64,000 nt of DNA, from contig NC_061514.1 of NCBI RefSeq assembly GCF_022539505.1, positions 42,024,869 to 42,088,868 of the forward strand, in the 5' to 3' direction. The position numbers and the translations under genes are program-made. Below the pieces are notes generated by a model that worked only from the letters and a program-made list of their open reading frames with translations, made no database searches and was not told the origin of the DNA. This document shows positions 42,618-55,198 of the stretch, piece after piece (within the stretch, counting starts at the first letter, position 1; each line of letters opens with the position of its first letter). This stretch comes from Lolium rigidum. Lineage: Eukaryota > Streptophyta > Magnoliopsida > Poales > Poaceae.

Positions 42618-44735
42618 ATGAATACCCCTGAAAATACTAAATTGTGTGACTTCACAAATGCAAATAATAATGATTTCCTATGCACACCTATTGCTCCACC
42701 TGCTACTACAGCGAGAATTCTTTGAAATTAAACCTGCTTTACTAAATCTTGTTATGAGAGAACAATTTTACGGTGCTAGTTACGATGATGCTTGCTTGCC
42801 CATCTCAATAATTTTGTTGAACTTTGTGAAATGCAAAAGTATAAAGATGTAGATGGTGATATTATTAAATTGAAAGTGTTTCCTTTCTCATTAAGAGGAA
42901 GAGCTAAAGATTGGTTGCTATCTTTGCCTAAGAATAGTATTGATTCATGGACTAAATGCAAGGATGCTTTTATTGGTAGATATTATCCTCTCGCTAAAAT
43001 TATATCTTTGAGAAGTAGCATAATGAATTTTAAACAATTAGATACTGAACATGTTGCTCAAGCTTGGGAGAGAATGAAAACTTTGGTAAAGAATTGCCCA
43101 ACCCATGGACTGACTACTTGGATGATCATCCAAACCTTCTATGCAGGACTAAATTTTTCTTCACGGAATTTATTGGATTCAGCTGCTGGAGGTACCTTTA
43201 TGTCCATCACATTGGGGGCGGCTACAAAACTTCTTGATGATATGATGATAAATTACTCTGAATGGCACACGGAAAGAGCTCCACAAGGTAAGAAGGTAAA
43301 TTCTGTTGAAGAAACCTCTTCCTTGAATGATAAGATTGATGTGATTATGTCTATGCTTGTGAATGGTAGATCTAATGTAGATCCAAATAATGTTCCTTTA
43401 GCTTCATTGGTTGCTCAAGAAGAAAATGTTGATGTGAATTTCATTAAAAATAATAATTTCAACAACAATGCTTATAGGAACAACTCTGGTAATAACTATA
43501 GGCCATATCCTTCCGCTAATGGTAATGGTTATGGTAATTCTTATGGGAATTCTTACAATAATAATAGGAATGTACCCTCTGGTCTTGAAGCCATGCTTAA
43601 AGAATTTATTAGTACACAAAGCTGCTTTTAACAAATGCGTTGAGGAAAAGCTTGATAAAATTGATACTATTGCTTCTAGAGTTGATAGGCTTGCTTCGAT
43701 GTTAATCTTTTAAAATTGAAAGTTATGCCTAATAATGATATTGATAATAAGATTACTACTACAGCAAATGCCATCCAAGTTAGAATTAATGAGAATATAA
43801 GATTAATGGCTGAACTGCGTGCTAGGTGGGATAGAGAAGAAAATGAAAAACTAGCTAAAGAGAATAATGTAGCTAAAGTTTGGACTATTACCACCACTAG
43901 TAATGCTAATTCTTCACATGTTGCTGCACCTCCTACTATCAATGGTAAAATAATTGGTGTTGGCAATGTTTCTACTCCTAGTGCAAAGCGTACAAAATGC
44001 ACTGAAATTGCTAAAACTGCTTGAAACTGCTTGTGATAAAGCTGCTGAAATTTTTTCCAACCTTGGGAACAATGATCCCATTGCTGTAGCTCATAATGAT
44101 TTAGATTTTGATGATTGCCACATCTCTGAAGTTATAAAGTTCTTACAAAAACTTGCTAAAAGTCCTAATGCTAGTGCTATAAATTTAGCCTTTACAAAAC
44201 ATATTACAAATGCTCTCATAAAAGCTAGAGAAGAGAAACTAAAACTTGAAACTTCTATTCCTAGAAAGTTAGAGGATGGTTGGGAGCCCATCATTAAAAT
44301 GAAATTCAATGACTTTGAATGTAATGCTTTATGTGATCTTGGTGCAAGTATTTCGTTATGCCTAAAAAGATTTATGATATGCTTGACTTGCCACCATTGA
44401 AGAATTGTTATTTGGATGTTAATCTTGCCGATAATGTTAAAAAGAAACCTGTGGGGAGGATTGATAATGTGCATATTACGGTTAACAATAACCTTGTCCC
44501 CGTTGATTTTGTTGTCTTGGATATCGAATGCAATGCATCTTGTCCTATTGTGTTGGGAAGACCTTTTCTTCGAATCGTTGGTGCTTGTTATTGATATGAG
44601 GGAAGGTAATATTAAATATCAATTTCCTCTCAAGAAAGGTATGGAACACTTCCCTAGAAAGAGAATGAAGTTGCCTTTTGATTCTATTATTAGAACAAGC
44701 TATGATGTTGATGCTTCTACTCTCGATGTTACTTG
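42618..44735 (+). pseudogene. gag-protease region of element D, frameshifted
   Basis: A short frame from ATG 42618 stops at about 42722. Gag proper lies in 42792-43631, with LKVFPFSLRGRAKDWLLSLP and IDSWTKCKDAFIGRYYP, the Retrotrans_gag pattern. It then becomes Asn/Tyr/Gly-rich (43440-43570). After more frame breaks, a pepsin-like protease is visible: LCDLGAS (active-site Asp codon near 44335) and VLGRPFL (about 44550). The frame between them is broken near 44358. No polymerase follows. A dead or trans-dependent copy. Confidence 0.75.
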
Positions 44736-47313
44736 ATTTGCACTTTACGCGCCTAGGCTGAAAGGCGTTAAAGAAAAGCGCTTATGGGAGACAACCCATG
44801 TTTTTACCTACAGCAATTTTTTTGTTTTGTTGAGTCTTGGAAGTTGTTTACTACTGTAGCAACCTCTCCTTATCATGTTTTTGTGCCAAGTAAAGTTTCT
44901 ATGTCAAAGTTGATGTTATATTTGGGATCGCTGCGCAGAAACAGCATTGCTGTCTGTCACGAATCTGGGCACAGTTCCCTGTAGAAAATTCGAAAAAATC
45001 TGCCAATTTACGAGCGTGATCCTCAGATATGTACGCAACTTTCATTAGTTTTGAGTTTTTCCATTTGAGCAAGTCTGGTGCCAGCTTACTAAATTCGTCT
45101 TTACGGACTGTTCTGTTTTTGACAGATTCTGCCTTTTATTTCGCATTGCCTCTTTTGCTATGTTGGATTTATTTCTTTGATCCATTAATGTCCAGTAGCA
45201 TTATGCAATGTCCAGAAGTGAAAATAATGATTGTGTCACCTCTGAATGAGTGAATTATTAATTGTGCACTAACCCTCTAATGAGTTTGCTTGAAGTTTGG
45301 TGTGAAGGAAGTTTTCAAGGGTCAAGAGAGGAGAATGATATACTATGATCAAGAGGAGTGAAAGCTCTAAGCTTGGGGATGCCCCCGTGGTTCACCCCTG
45401 CATATTTTAAGAAGACTCAAGCGTCTAAGCTTGGGGATGCCCAAGGCATCCCCTTCTTCATCGACAACATCATCGGGTTCCTCCCACTGAAACTATATTT
45501 TTATTCAATCACATCTTGTATTCTTTGCTTGGAGCGTCGGTTTGTTTTCGTTTTTGTTTTTTTTTTGAATAAGATGGATCCTAGCATTCACTTTGTGGGA
45601 GAGAGACACGCTCCGCTGTTGCATATGGACACATGTGTCCTTAGGCTTTACTCATAATGTTCAAGGCGAAGTTTCTTCTTCGTTAAATTGTTATATGGTT
45701 GGAATTGGAAAATGCTACATGTAGTAATTCTAAAATGTCTTGGATAATGTGATACTTGGTAATTGTTGTGCTCATGTTTAAGCTCTTGCATCATATACTT
45801 TGCACCCATTAATGAAGAAATACATAGAGCTTGCTAAAATTTGGTTTGCATATTTGGTTTCTCTAAGGTCTAGATAATATCTAGTATTGAGTTTTGAACA
45901 ACAAGGAAGACGGTGTAGAGTCTTATAATGTTTACAATATGTCTTTTATGTGAGTTTTGCTGCACTTGTTCATCCTTGAGTTTGCTTCAAATAAACCTTG
46001 CTAGCCTAAACCTTGTATCGAGAGGGAATACTTCTCATGCATCCAAAATCCTTGAGCCAACTACTATGCCATTTGTGTCCACCATAACTACCTACTACAT
46101 GGTATTTCTCCGCCATTCCAAAGTAAATTGCTTGAGTGCTACCTTTAAAATTCCATCATTCACCTTTGCAATATATAGCTCATGGGACAAAATAGCCTTA
46201 AAAACTATCGTAGTATTGAATATGTACTTATGCACTTTATATTTTATTAAGTTGCTTGTTGTGCGATAACCATGCTTCGAGGAACGCCATCAACTATTGT
46301 TGAATATCATGTGAGTTGCTATGCATGTCCGTCTTGTCACGAAGGTCTATCATTTTAGTGGTTGGAGCATGCAAAATTGTTAGAGAAGAACATTGGGCCG
46401 CTAACTAAAGCCATGAACCATGGTGGAAGTTTCAGTTTTGGACATATATCCTCAATCTCATATGAGAATAATAACTTTGCTACATGCTTATGCATTTAAG
46501 AGGAGTCCATTATCTGTTGTCCATGTTGTCCCGGTATGGATGTCTAAGTTGAGAATAATCAAAAGCGAGAAATCCGAAATGCGAGCTTTCTCCTTAGACC
46601 TTTGTACAGGCGGCATGGAGGTACCCCTTTGTGACACTTGGTTGAAACATGGCATGCGAAGATCCGGTAGTCCAAGTTAAGTAGGATGAGGTGCGGGCAC
46701 TATTAGTATACTATGCATGAGGCTTGCAACTTGTAAGATATAATTTACATGACTCATATGCTTTATTACTACCGTTGACAAAATTGTTTCATGTTTTCAA
46801 AATAAAAGCTCTAGCACAAATACGGCAATCGATGCTTTCCTCTTTGAAGGACCATTCTTTTACTTTTATTGTTGAGTCGGTTTACCTATCTCCTTCCACC
46901 TTAAGAAGCAAACACTTGTGTGAACTGTGCATTGATTCCTACATACTTGCATATTGCACTTGTTATATTACTTTATGTTGACAATTATCCATGAGATATA
47001 CATGTTACAAGTTGAAAGCAACAGCTGAAACTTAATCTTCCTATGTGTTGCTTCAACACCTTTACTTTGATTTATTGCTTTATGAGTTAACTCTTATGCA
47101 AGACTTATTGATGCTTGTCTTGAAGTACTATTCATGAAAAGTCTTTGTCATATGATTCACTTGTTTACTCATGTCATTACCTTTGCTTTGATCGCTGCAT
47201 TCATTACATATGTTTACAAATAGTATGATCAAGATTATGATGGCATGTCACTTCAGAAATTATCTTTGTTATCGTTTTACCTGCTCGGGACGAGCGAACT
47301 AAGCTTGGGGATG
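44736..47313 (+). other. 3' non-coding region of element D, with polypurine-like repeats
   Basis: No ORF with a domain. It has a GGCTGAAAGGCGTTAAAGAAAAGCGCTT stem (about 44756-44785). AAGCTTGGGGATGCCC occurs twice (about 45368 and 45427), the second inside a hairpin GGGGATGCC...GGCATCCCC, and again as the true polypurine tract at about 47301-47313. Confidence 0.6.
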
Positions 47314-48901
47314 CGATACGTCTCCAACGTATCGATAATTTCTTATGTTCCATGCTACTTTATTGATGATACCTACATGTTTTATGCACATTATATGTCA
47401 TATTTATGCATTTTCTGGAACTAACCTATTAACAAGATGCCGAAGAGCCAGTTGCTGTTTTCTGCTGTTTTTGGTTTCAGAAATCCTAGTAAAGAAATAT
47501 TCTCGGAATCGGACGAAACTTTCGCCCAGGGTCCTATTTTTGCACGAAGCTTCCAGAAGACCGAAGACCTAACGAAGTGGGGCCACGAGGCAGCCAGGGG
47601 GTGGCCGGCGCGGCCCAAGCCCTGGCCGCGCCGACCTATCCCCTGGGCCCCTCGTGTGGCCCCTCGCGTTGACCCTCCGCCTACTTAAAGCTTCCGTCGC
47701 GAAAACCCCGATGCCGAGAGCCACGATACGGAAAACCTTCCGGAGACGCCGCCGCCGCGAATCCCATCTCGGGGGATTCGGAGATCGCCTCCGGCACCCT
47801 GCCGGAGAGGGGATTCATCTCCCGGAGGACTCTACACCGCCATGGTCGCCTCCGGAGTGATGAGTGAGTAGTTCACCCCTGGACCATGGGTCCATAGCGG
47901 TAGCTAGATGGTCGTCTTCTCCTTGTTGTGCTTCATTGTTAGATCTTGTGAGCTGCCTAACATGATCAAGATCATCTATATGTAATTCTATATGTTGTGT
48001 TTGTCGGGATCCGATGGATAGAGAGTACTATGATTATGGTGATTATCAATCTATTGTTCATGTGTTGTTTATGATCTTGCATGCTCTCCGTTACTAGTAG
48101 AGGCTCCGGCCAAGTTTTTACTCTTAACTCCAAGAGGGAGTATTTATGCTCGATAGTGGGTTCATGCCTTCATTGACACACGGGACGGTGATGAGAAAGT
48201 TCTAAGGTTGTGATGTGCTTGTTGCCACTAGGGATAAAACATTGATGCTATGTCTAAGGATGTAGTTGTTGATTACATTACGCACCATACTTAATGCAAT
48301 TGTACTGTTGCTTCGCAACTTAATACTTGGAGGGGTTCGGACGATAACCTGAAGGTGGACTTTTTAGGCATAGATGCGGTTGGATGGCGGTCTATGTACT
48401 TTGTCGTAATGCCCAATTAAATCTCACTATATTTACCATGTCATGTATATGCATTGTTATGCCTTTCTCTATTTGTTAATTGCCCGATCGTAATTTGTTC
48501 ACCCAACATGCTTTTATCTTATGGGAGAGGCACCTCTAGTGAGCTGTGGACCCCGGTCCTATTCTTTACATAGCATACAATCTACTTGTTTTACTTGTTT
48601 TCTTTGCAAACATCTTCCACTCGATACGTTTAATCCTTTGTTACGGCAAGCCGGTGAGATTGACAACCTCACTTGTTTCGTTGGGGCAAAGTACTTTGGT
48701 TGTGTTGTGCGGGTTCCTAGTTGGCGCCGGAATCCCTGGTGTTGCGCCGCATCACATTTCGCGACCATCAACCTTCAACGTGCTTCTTGGCTCCTACTGG
48801 TTCGATTAAACCTTGGTTTCTTTCTGAGGGAAAACTTGCTACTGTGCGCATCATACCTTCCTCTTGGGGTTCCCAACGAACGTGTGAGTTACACGCCATC
48901 A
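47314..48901 (+). repeat. 3' LTR of element D
   Basis: It directly follows AAGCTTGGGGATG. It ends ACACGCCATCA, followed by the target duplicate ATGTT. It differs from the 5' LTR by scattered changes and a few short indels (for example at 47449-47465). Confidence 0.9.
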
Positions 48902-50802
48902 ATGTTAAGATGCGTACTTATTTTGTCGCTAAAATTTTTCCTTTCTCATTAAAGGATGATCCTAAAACTTGGTATAATAATTTGCCTCCTGGTTCTATTA
49001 AAAGTCCAAAAGAATTGCTTGATGTTTTCTTCCGGAAATACTTTCTGCTAGTGCTCAACATGCTTGCTTTGCGAGAGAATTTATAATTTTGACCGAGGAA
49101 GATGGAGAGAAATTGCCCGAGGCTTGGGCGAGATTCTGTTCTCTTATTAGAGCTCAGCCGACCATGATCTGGAAAAGCATGATTTACTTGATATATTTTA
49201 TAGTGGACTAACTATTGAGTCTAGGGCATACCTGGATAGTTGTGCTTGGTTGTGTTTTCGAGAAAAGAACTCCGGACGACGCTGAAGAATTATTGGCTAA
49301 AATAGGCCGGAATCATGATGATTGGTCTACACCGAACCAACCCCGACACCGATATTGAAGAAGAGGGTATGATTAAATTAAATGATGAAGATATGAGGGA
49401 AGCCAAGAAGTCTCTTAAAGAGAAGGGTATTAAACTCTGAAGATGTGAAGAATTTACCTCCTATAGAAGATTTATGTGAGATAACTCCCCCTTCATCCAT
49501 GATTGAGGTACACTCTCTTCAACGCTTTACTAGGGAAGATATTCCGTATTCAAAACCTCCTGCTCAATGCTTAGATGAGTTTGATAATTATATTGTTAAG
49601 CAAGAAAACTTTAATATGAGAGTGGAGAATCATTTAATGGAAAATTCTCGAGCTATTAGTGAATTGCATGATATTGTGGAGAGAACCTCCAATGATGTTA
49701 AGATACTTGTTAAACATTTTCAAATGGTTCAAACTCAAATTGATCAACTTACTAAAGTGCAAAATGACTTGTTGGGAAATAATTCTAAAGAAAAACATGC
49801 TTATGAAGTAACAAGTAGAGGTGGTGTTTCTACCAAGGATCCTCTATATTCTGAAGGGCATCCCAAAAGAGTTGAACAAGATTCTCAACTAACTAAAACT
49901 AGTGCTCCATCTAAGAAAAAGAAAAAGAAACATAAGAATGTTGTAGAATCCTCTGAACCTGTGTTAATGATCCTAATAGTATTTCTATTTCGATGCTTGA
50001 AACTGAAAGTGGTAATGAACATGATAAAGATAATGATAAGGATGATACTCCTGATAAAGAAGAAATTGAAAAAGAACCTGAAAAGCCTGCTAAAAATAAA
50101 AAGTACACTGAAGAGGATTTTATTGCTGAGAAACATGGTAATGAAAGAGAACCTTGGGTTCAAAAGCAAATGCCTTTTCCTGCTAAGAAACTAAAATCAA
50201 AGGAGGAGGAACATTATAATAAATTTTGTGATTGGATGAAACCTTTATTTTTGCAAATCCCTTTGACTGATGCTATTAAATTGCCTCCTTATTCAAAGTA
50301 TATGAAAGATATTGTCTCTAACAAAAGAAAAATTCCCAATGAGGAAATTTCCACTATGCTTGCTAATTACTCTTTCAATGGCAAAGTTCCAAAGAAGGTG
50401 GGTGACCCAGGTATACCTATTATTCCATGTTCTATTAAGAATAATTATGTTAGAACTGCTCTATGTGATTTGGGAGCGGGAGTTAGTGTAATGCCTTTTT
50501 CTCTTTATAAGAGACTTGATTTAGATAAGTTGATACCAACTGATATATCTTTGCAAATGGCTGATAAATCTACTGCTATTCCTGTTAGTGTATGTGAAAA
50601 TGTTTCTGTTCAAGTTACTCAGCATTGCTTGATATTAACTGATTTTGTTGTGTTGGAAATGCCTGAAGATGATAATATGTCCATTATTCTTGGAAGACCC
50701 TTTCTTAATACTGCAGGGGCTGTTATTGATTGCAATAAAGGCATGGTTACTTTCAATGTTGATGATAAGGAACACACTTGTCTATTTTCCCAAGAGGATT
50801 GA
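48902..50802 (+). pseudogene. Rest of gag plus aspartic protease of element C
   Basis: After the duplicate ATGTT the gag frame resumes (AKIFPFSLKDDPKTWYNNLP, PKELLDVFFRKYF) and breaks near 49050. It continues in 49085-49440 with frame changes, then in 49445-49975 (a coiled-coil-like region with LHDIVERTSNDVKILVKHF and a Lys-rich stretch), and finally in 49993-50802. The last part ends in a retropepsin-like protease: TALCDLGAGVSVMPFSLYKR (Asp codon 50467-50469) and IILGRPFLNTAG. A stop at 50802 follows directly. There is no zinc knuckle and no polymerase downstream. Confidence 0.8.
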
Positions 50803-51119
50803 TAAAGTATGTGGAGTTAATACAATTTTTAATGTGAAAACTATCAAAGTGGGATCCATTGATTGTCCTATATATGAGCCTAAAGAAGAATATCAAACTC
50901 TTGTGATTGGATCCATATCAATCCAATATAAGGTAGCATGATTGATTTGAGGTTTATTTCTTCTTATGTCATATAAAATTTATTTGGTAGCAAGACTTGA
51001 TCAACCTTGTTAACAAGTATATTTTAATGCATAAGAGAGCTAAACAATATTTCTTTCTTTCTTTCTCCCTCCATTTGTTTTACTTGCTGTAGCACCTTTT
51101 TGTTTTGCAATATGCCTTA

Positions 51120-51372
51120 GTTGTTAAGATTTTGGAAATCATTTTCCTGCGCAGTAATAATTAATTTAATACCCAGAAATGTGCATTTTTCAAAGTTTTC
51201 AAAAATTCGCGAAAATTACACCGTTGGTCCTATTTTTCGACGAGGCACCTGGGAGTACCAGAGGATGACCTGTGGGGCACCACAGGGTGCCACACCACAG
51301 GCCGGCGCGGCCAGCAAGGGGGGCGCGCCACCCTGTGGTGTGGGCCCCTCCTTGCCCCACTACTTCATCTCT
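51120..51372 (+). promoter_or_regulatory. Internal LTR-U3-like module upstream of the downstream ORF of element C
   Basis: This stretch parallels the U3 of the LTRs. It has GGTCCTATTTTTCGACGAGG (LTR D: GGTCCTATTTTTGCACGAAG), then GGAGTACCAGAGGATGACCT (LTR D: GGAAGACCGAAGACCTAACG). It next has the GC-rich palindrome CACACCACAGGCCGGCGCGG...CGCGCCACCCTGTGGTGTGG (51273-51348) and a pyrimidine-rich leader. It suggests a second promoter for the ORF that follows. Function is inferred from likeness to U3, not shown. Confidence 0.5.
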
Positions 51373-51510
51373 TTCTCCCAGCATCTTCTCTCTCCCGAAA
51401 AAACTCGCACCAAGTTCCTCTCACTCGCGTTTCTGCTCAAGAACTCGCGATTTCTCGATCTCCTTGCTCAGCCCAGATTTCTGTCTGAAATTTGGCACAT
51501 TTACTCCTTG

Positions 51511-51730
51511 GTATGTGACTCCTTTGATTGTCCAATTAGAATTTTGTTTGGTTGAGTATATCTTGAATATTTTGCTGCTGTAGATAACATGTTTAGTGAG
51601 CTTGCATGCTTGTTCTAAGTGGTAGAAACTAGTTTTGATGCATGTTTAGTACTCTAGCAAGTTCCTATAGTAGTTCCCCTCAATTATATACCTTGAAATC
51701 AAATTTTATAATGGTTGTTGAAAATTTCAG
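51511..51730 (+). other. Probable intron in the leader of the downstream ORF
   Basis: Donor CCTTG|GTATGTGA at 51511 and acceptor TTGAAAATTTCAG| at 51730, four bases before the ATG at 51734. 220 bp, T-rich, as plant introns are. It is inferred from splice-site quality and position. Confidence 0.5.
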
Positions 51731-51733
51731 AAA

Positions 51734-52857
51734 ATGGAGGGGAGTATGCACCAACTTAACCAACAAGAGTTGGAGGTACAGCAAGTCATGAGAGTTCATC
51801 ATGAAGAGGGAGTATACCCCTCTTATTACCCATGCACAGATTTTATGCGGAATATGCAGGAATCCTGCAAGATGTTCAAACACTGATTTCCAATGCAGGG
51901 TTGGAAGGTTTTACTGTTGGTGAACCTCACCAATATGCTAAACTAACGGTGTCGGTTGTGCAGGATTTCGAATTTCATCGGTCTCAAACTAACCCCATGG
52001 TCCGGTACAAGATTTATAACAAAACTATCAACTTGCCTTTCAGTGATTTTTGTGCAGCAATCAGAGTGCCGCAATGGGGATCATGTGAGAAGATAAAGAG
52101 ATCGCCGCAAGAGTTCTTGGACCTTTTCAAGATGATTTGTCATGGGAGAAGTTTCTCAGAGGATGATGGTAAAATCAGTAGCATTCATTTCCCAGCTATT
52201 CGTTACTTTGCTTATTTCATTACCAAGTGCGTTCTAGCGAGAAGGAATGGAGGTAAACTAACTATCCTGGATCTAGCCTTTCTAGCTGCTGCATTACAAG
52301 GTAATAGGACTTATAACTTGGGAGCTTTGATAGCTAACAGACTTGCCACTAACCGTGAGAGGGGAGGAATTTGTGGAGGTCTTATCGCCTCTCGTTTATT
52401 AGCTATGCATGGTGTAGGACCTCACCATCTAGACATTCCACTTTCTATAGAGAAACGTGATGTTGTTTCCATGATCAGACATGAGTTTATTTCAGATGCA
52501 TCTAATTTGAACAACCTGTATTATAGGATAACTTTGTATAAGAAAAATTGGAGAATAACTAAGAAAATTGAAAAATTAGTACGATTGCCTGCACCTGCTC
52601 TGCTTAACCTTGATGCCAGGAAAGGGTGGTCGATCACAGAAAATGAGCTAAACGCATACATAGAAAGGGAAAGCCATCGTGCAAGGGAAGGCATGGAGGA
52701 GGCTGAGGAGCACCCCAACTCTTCATCCGATGCAGCGAGCTCCTCATATCAACATTATGGTCATGTAGAACCTCCACGACATTCTTCTGCGCAGGGGCCC
52801 TATTACCACTCCATGTATGATCCACCGGCGTGGAACTCCGACCCTCGATGGGAATGA
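51734..52857 (+). pseudogene. Downstream ORF of element C (Athila ORF-like), one frameshift near the N-terminus
   Basis: The natural start is probably the ATG at 51734 just after the acceptor (MEGSMHQLNQQELEVQQ). That frame runs to about 51830 and the long frame 51832-52857 (341 codons) takes over, so a 1-2 base indel near 51830 separates them. The long frame contains FTVGEPHQYAKLTVSVVQDF, then INLPFSDFCAAIRVPQWGSC, and a long helical middle. It ends in a Ser/His/Tyr/Pro-rich tail. This is the type of extra ORF found in Athila-like plant elements at the envelope position (ATHILA ORF-1-like). No signal peptide or transmembrane segment is seen, so an envelope role is not supported. Function unknown. 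Confidence 0.6.
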
Positions 52858-55198
52858 ACTCCACTTAGGCCAAAAGACTAAGCTTGGGGGGAGGTATACC
52901 GGCATCACTCATTCTTTGCATATTATGGTTGCTGGATACTTGTACATACTTGTTTAGTTTCTTAGAGTGGTTTTCTAATGAGAAGGAGATGATATTTGGG
53001 GAAGTGCTGTCCAAAAACAGATTCTGGGCTGTTACCAAAAAATTCGTACGCACAGCCAGAACGTTATTTTGAGTTGCCAATTTTTGAGCATGTGCCCCAG
53101 GTTGTTATCTAACTTTCATTAGTTGAACACTTTTTGGTCTGAGCAATGGAAGATTTTTGTTAATTTCGATTTCTGTACTGCTGTCAGGATTTGGCAGATT
53201 TCTGTCGTCCTGCTTTTCTGTGTTTCTGTTAGTTTGCATTCTTTTGTTTTCGCTTTGTTTCTTTCCTAAAACACAAAAATAACAAAAATATTTCTGTTGT
53301 TTCTCTTCACCATTTGTTTATTTGGTTCCTTGCTCTTAGTTTACTTTATTTGCTATCGTTGGTTTACTATGAGAAAACCCAAAAAGATTCTGCTTTGTTT
53401 TCTTGTTTCTTTTGTTCTTGTTTCCAATTCGAAAACACCAAAAATATTTGCTGTTCTTATTTGGTTTGTAAAGTTCATCATGAGTTCAATGGTCTTCGGT
53501 GGCTGGAGCGTGGTTTTCATTTCATATTATCCAAGCTACACAAGTGAAAAGCAATAATGACGATCTACAACAATTGGATTGTGGTGAGAGGTTGGTATGA
53601 ACTCTATTTGTTTTCATTTTTGTACATATACTCATCCATGTGAGCATGCTTATTTGGTTCATGTGAGGTATATGTTATGTGAGAAAGTCTAGTAGTTCAT
53701 GATCTCTCATGTTTAGCTCCAATTTATTAATATGAGTAGCATGTCATGAATGTTCGCTTGCATTGTTTTATTCATAAGTAAGTATGGCATTGTGGTATCC
53801 TCCTCTGAATAATTCATTTATATCGACTTGGCACATGCTCACGCATGCATATGACTAAACAAAAAGTCAATTAAGCCTCGATGATTTATATTGCTTCAGA
53901 GTTCCTGTATCATTTTTTATGCCTCCGTTAATTTATTTTGCCGCAAGCATGATTATGACAGTTACTGCTCTCTTGATTTGTCGCTCCCTAGTCTTTTGCT
54001 AGCCTTCACTTGTACTGAGCGGGAACGCCGCTCGTGCTTCCAAACACCTGAAAACCAAGTTGTTCCAAAGTGTCCACCATAAATACCTATGCATGGCATT
54101 TCAAACCATTCCAAGTAAATTCTCATGCGCTACCTTTAAAACTTTCAAAATGCTTCTCAATTTGTGTTAATGTTTCATAGCTCATGAGGAAGTATGTGGT
54201 GTTTAGCTTTCAACCTTGTCATTTACTTTTGACGGACTCTCATATGGACTAGTGGCACACCCGCTTATCCAATAATTTTGCAAAAAGAGCTGGCAATGGG
54301 ATTCCCAGTCCGAAATTAATTAACTTAAATAGACACTCCTCCATGGTTTGTGATTGTTGGACGGCACCCGAAGGATTCGGTTAGCCATGGCTTGTGTAAG
54401 CAAAGGTTGGGGGAGTGTCATCATCATAATAAAACTTAAATAAAAAGGCACTCCTTCATGGTATGTGATTGTTGGCAGGCACCCGAGGATTCGGTTAGCC
54501 ATGGTTTGTGTAAGAAAGGTTGGAAGGAGTGCCACATAAACATGCAAATAATTCATGGGAGCCACTCTTGGGAGTCCGGTTGATGAGGTAGTTAGTGTAC
54601 CCATTACCATTCGTTGACAACAACAAACACTTCTCAAAATAATTTTACTACTGTCTTAAAAATAAAAAGCTCTAGCGCATGTTAATCCTTGCTTCCCTCT
54701 GCGAAGGGTCAATTTTTTACTTTTATGTTGTGTCTCCATTCTTTCTTTGAGCACTATCTTGAGAGCACAACTGTCATTCTTAGTATAATATGCTTGTATC
54801 AAAATATGATTGATTGTAGTATAACTTTGATGCTTTTATCTTTGACAATCACTACTTCTAGTCTTTCTATGAACTCCGGAGGTGCCTCGGGCATTTATGT
54901 TTTGCCGATCAAATACGGGCAAGCGAGATACCACTTTATCATATTCTCTTATGAACATTGCAATCCTGCTTATATACATGATTCATGATGCTTATTATTA
55001 ATTGTTGGTACCTCTCCATGATTGACATAGCTGTTGGATGATCTTATTTGCATATATTTCATTATGAACTGCTTAAGTATTAGCCATAGCATGAGAATAT
55101 ATACATCATATGAGCAAATGTGTTCGTGAAAGTTCTTTTATCGCTCAGTTGTTAACTGAATTGCTTGAGGACAAGCAATAAGCTAAGCTTGGGGGAGT
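52858..55198 (+). other. 3' non-coding region of element C
   Basis: No gene. It contains a polypurine-like AAGCTTGGGGGGAGG at about 52879, a T-rich stretch (53220-53480), tandem hairpins at 54321-54545 and the true polypurine tract at about 55186-55198. Confidence 0.7.
54321..54545 (+). repeat. Two tandem units (about 115 bp) each closing as a hairpin
   Basis: Unit 1: GACACTCCTCC (54332-54342) pairs with GGGGGAGTGTC (54409-54419). Unit 2: GGCACTCCTTC (54447-54457) pairs perfectly with GAAGGAGTGCC (54523-54533). Loops share GTGATTGTTGG, GCACCCGA(A)GGATTCGGTT and AGCCATGG. Stem changes between units are compensatory at positions 2 and 10. Confidence 0.8.

Larger units (their letters stand above)
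40767..48901 (+). mobile_element. Athila-like non-autonomous element D, complete, nested in element C gag
   Basis: 8.1 kb. 5' LTR 40767-42361 and 3' LTR 47314-48901 are nearly identical by eye. Target duplication ATGTT occurs at 40762-40766 and 48902-48906. Between the LTRs are a broken gag and protease and about 2.6 kb of 3' non-coding sequence. No reverse transcriptase or integrase was seen. Same family as the fragment at the start of the window. The near-identity of the LTRs indicates a younger insertion than A or B. Confidence 0.9.

Noticed and set aside
51734..52857. Envelope protein in element C
   Set aside because: No signal peptide, transmembrane anchor or cleavage-like site visible; position alone is not enough.
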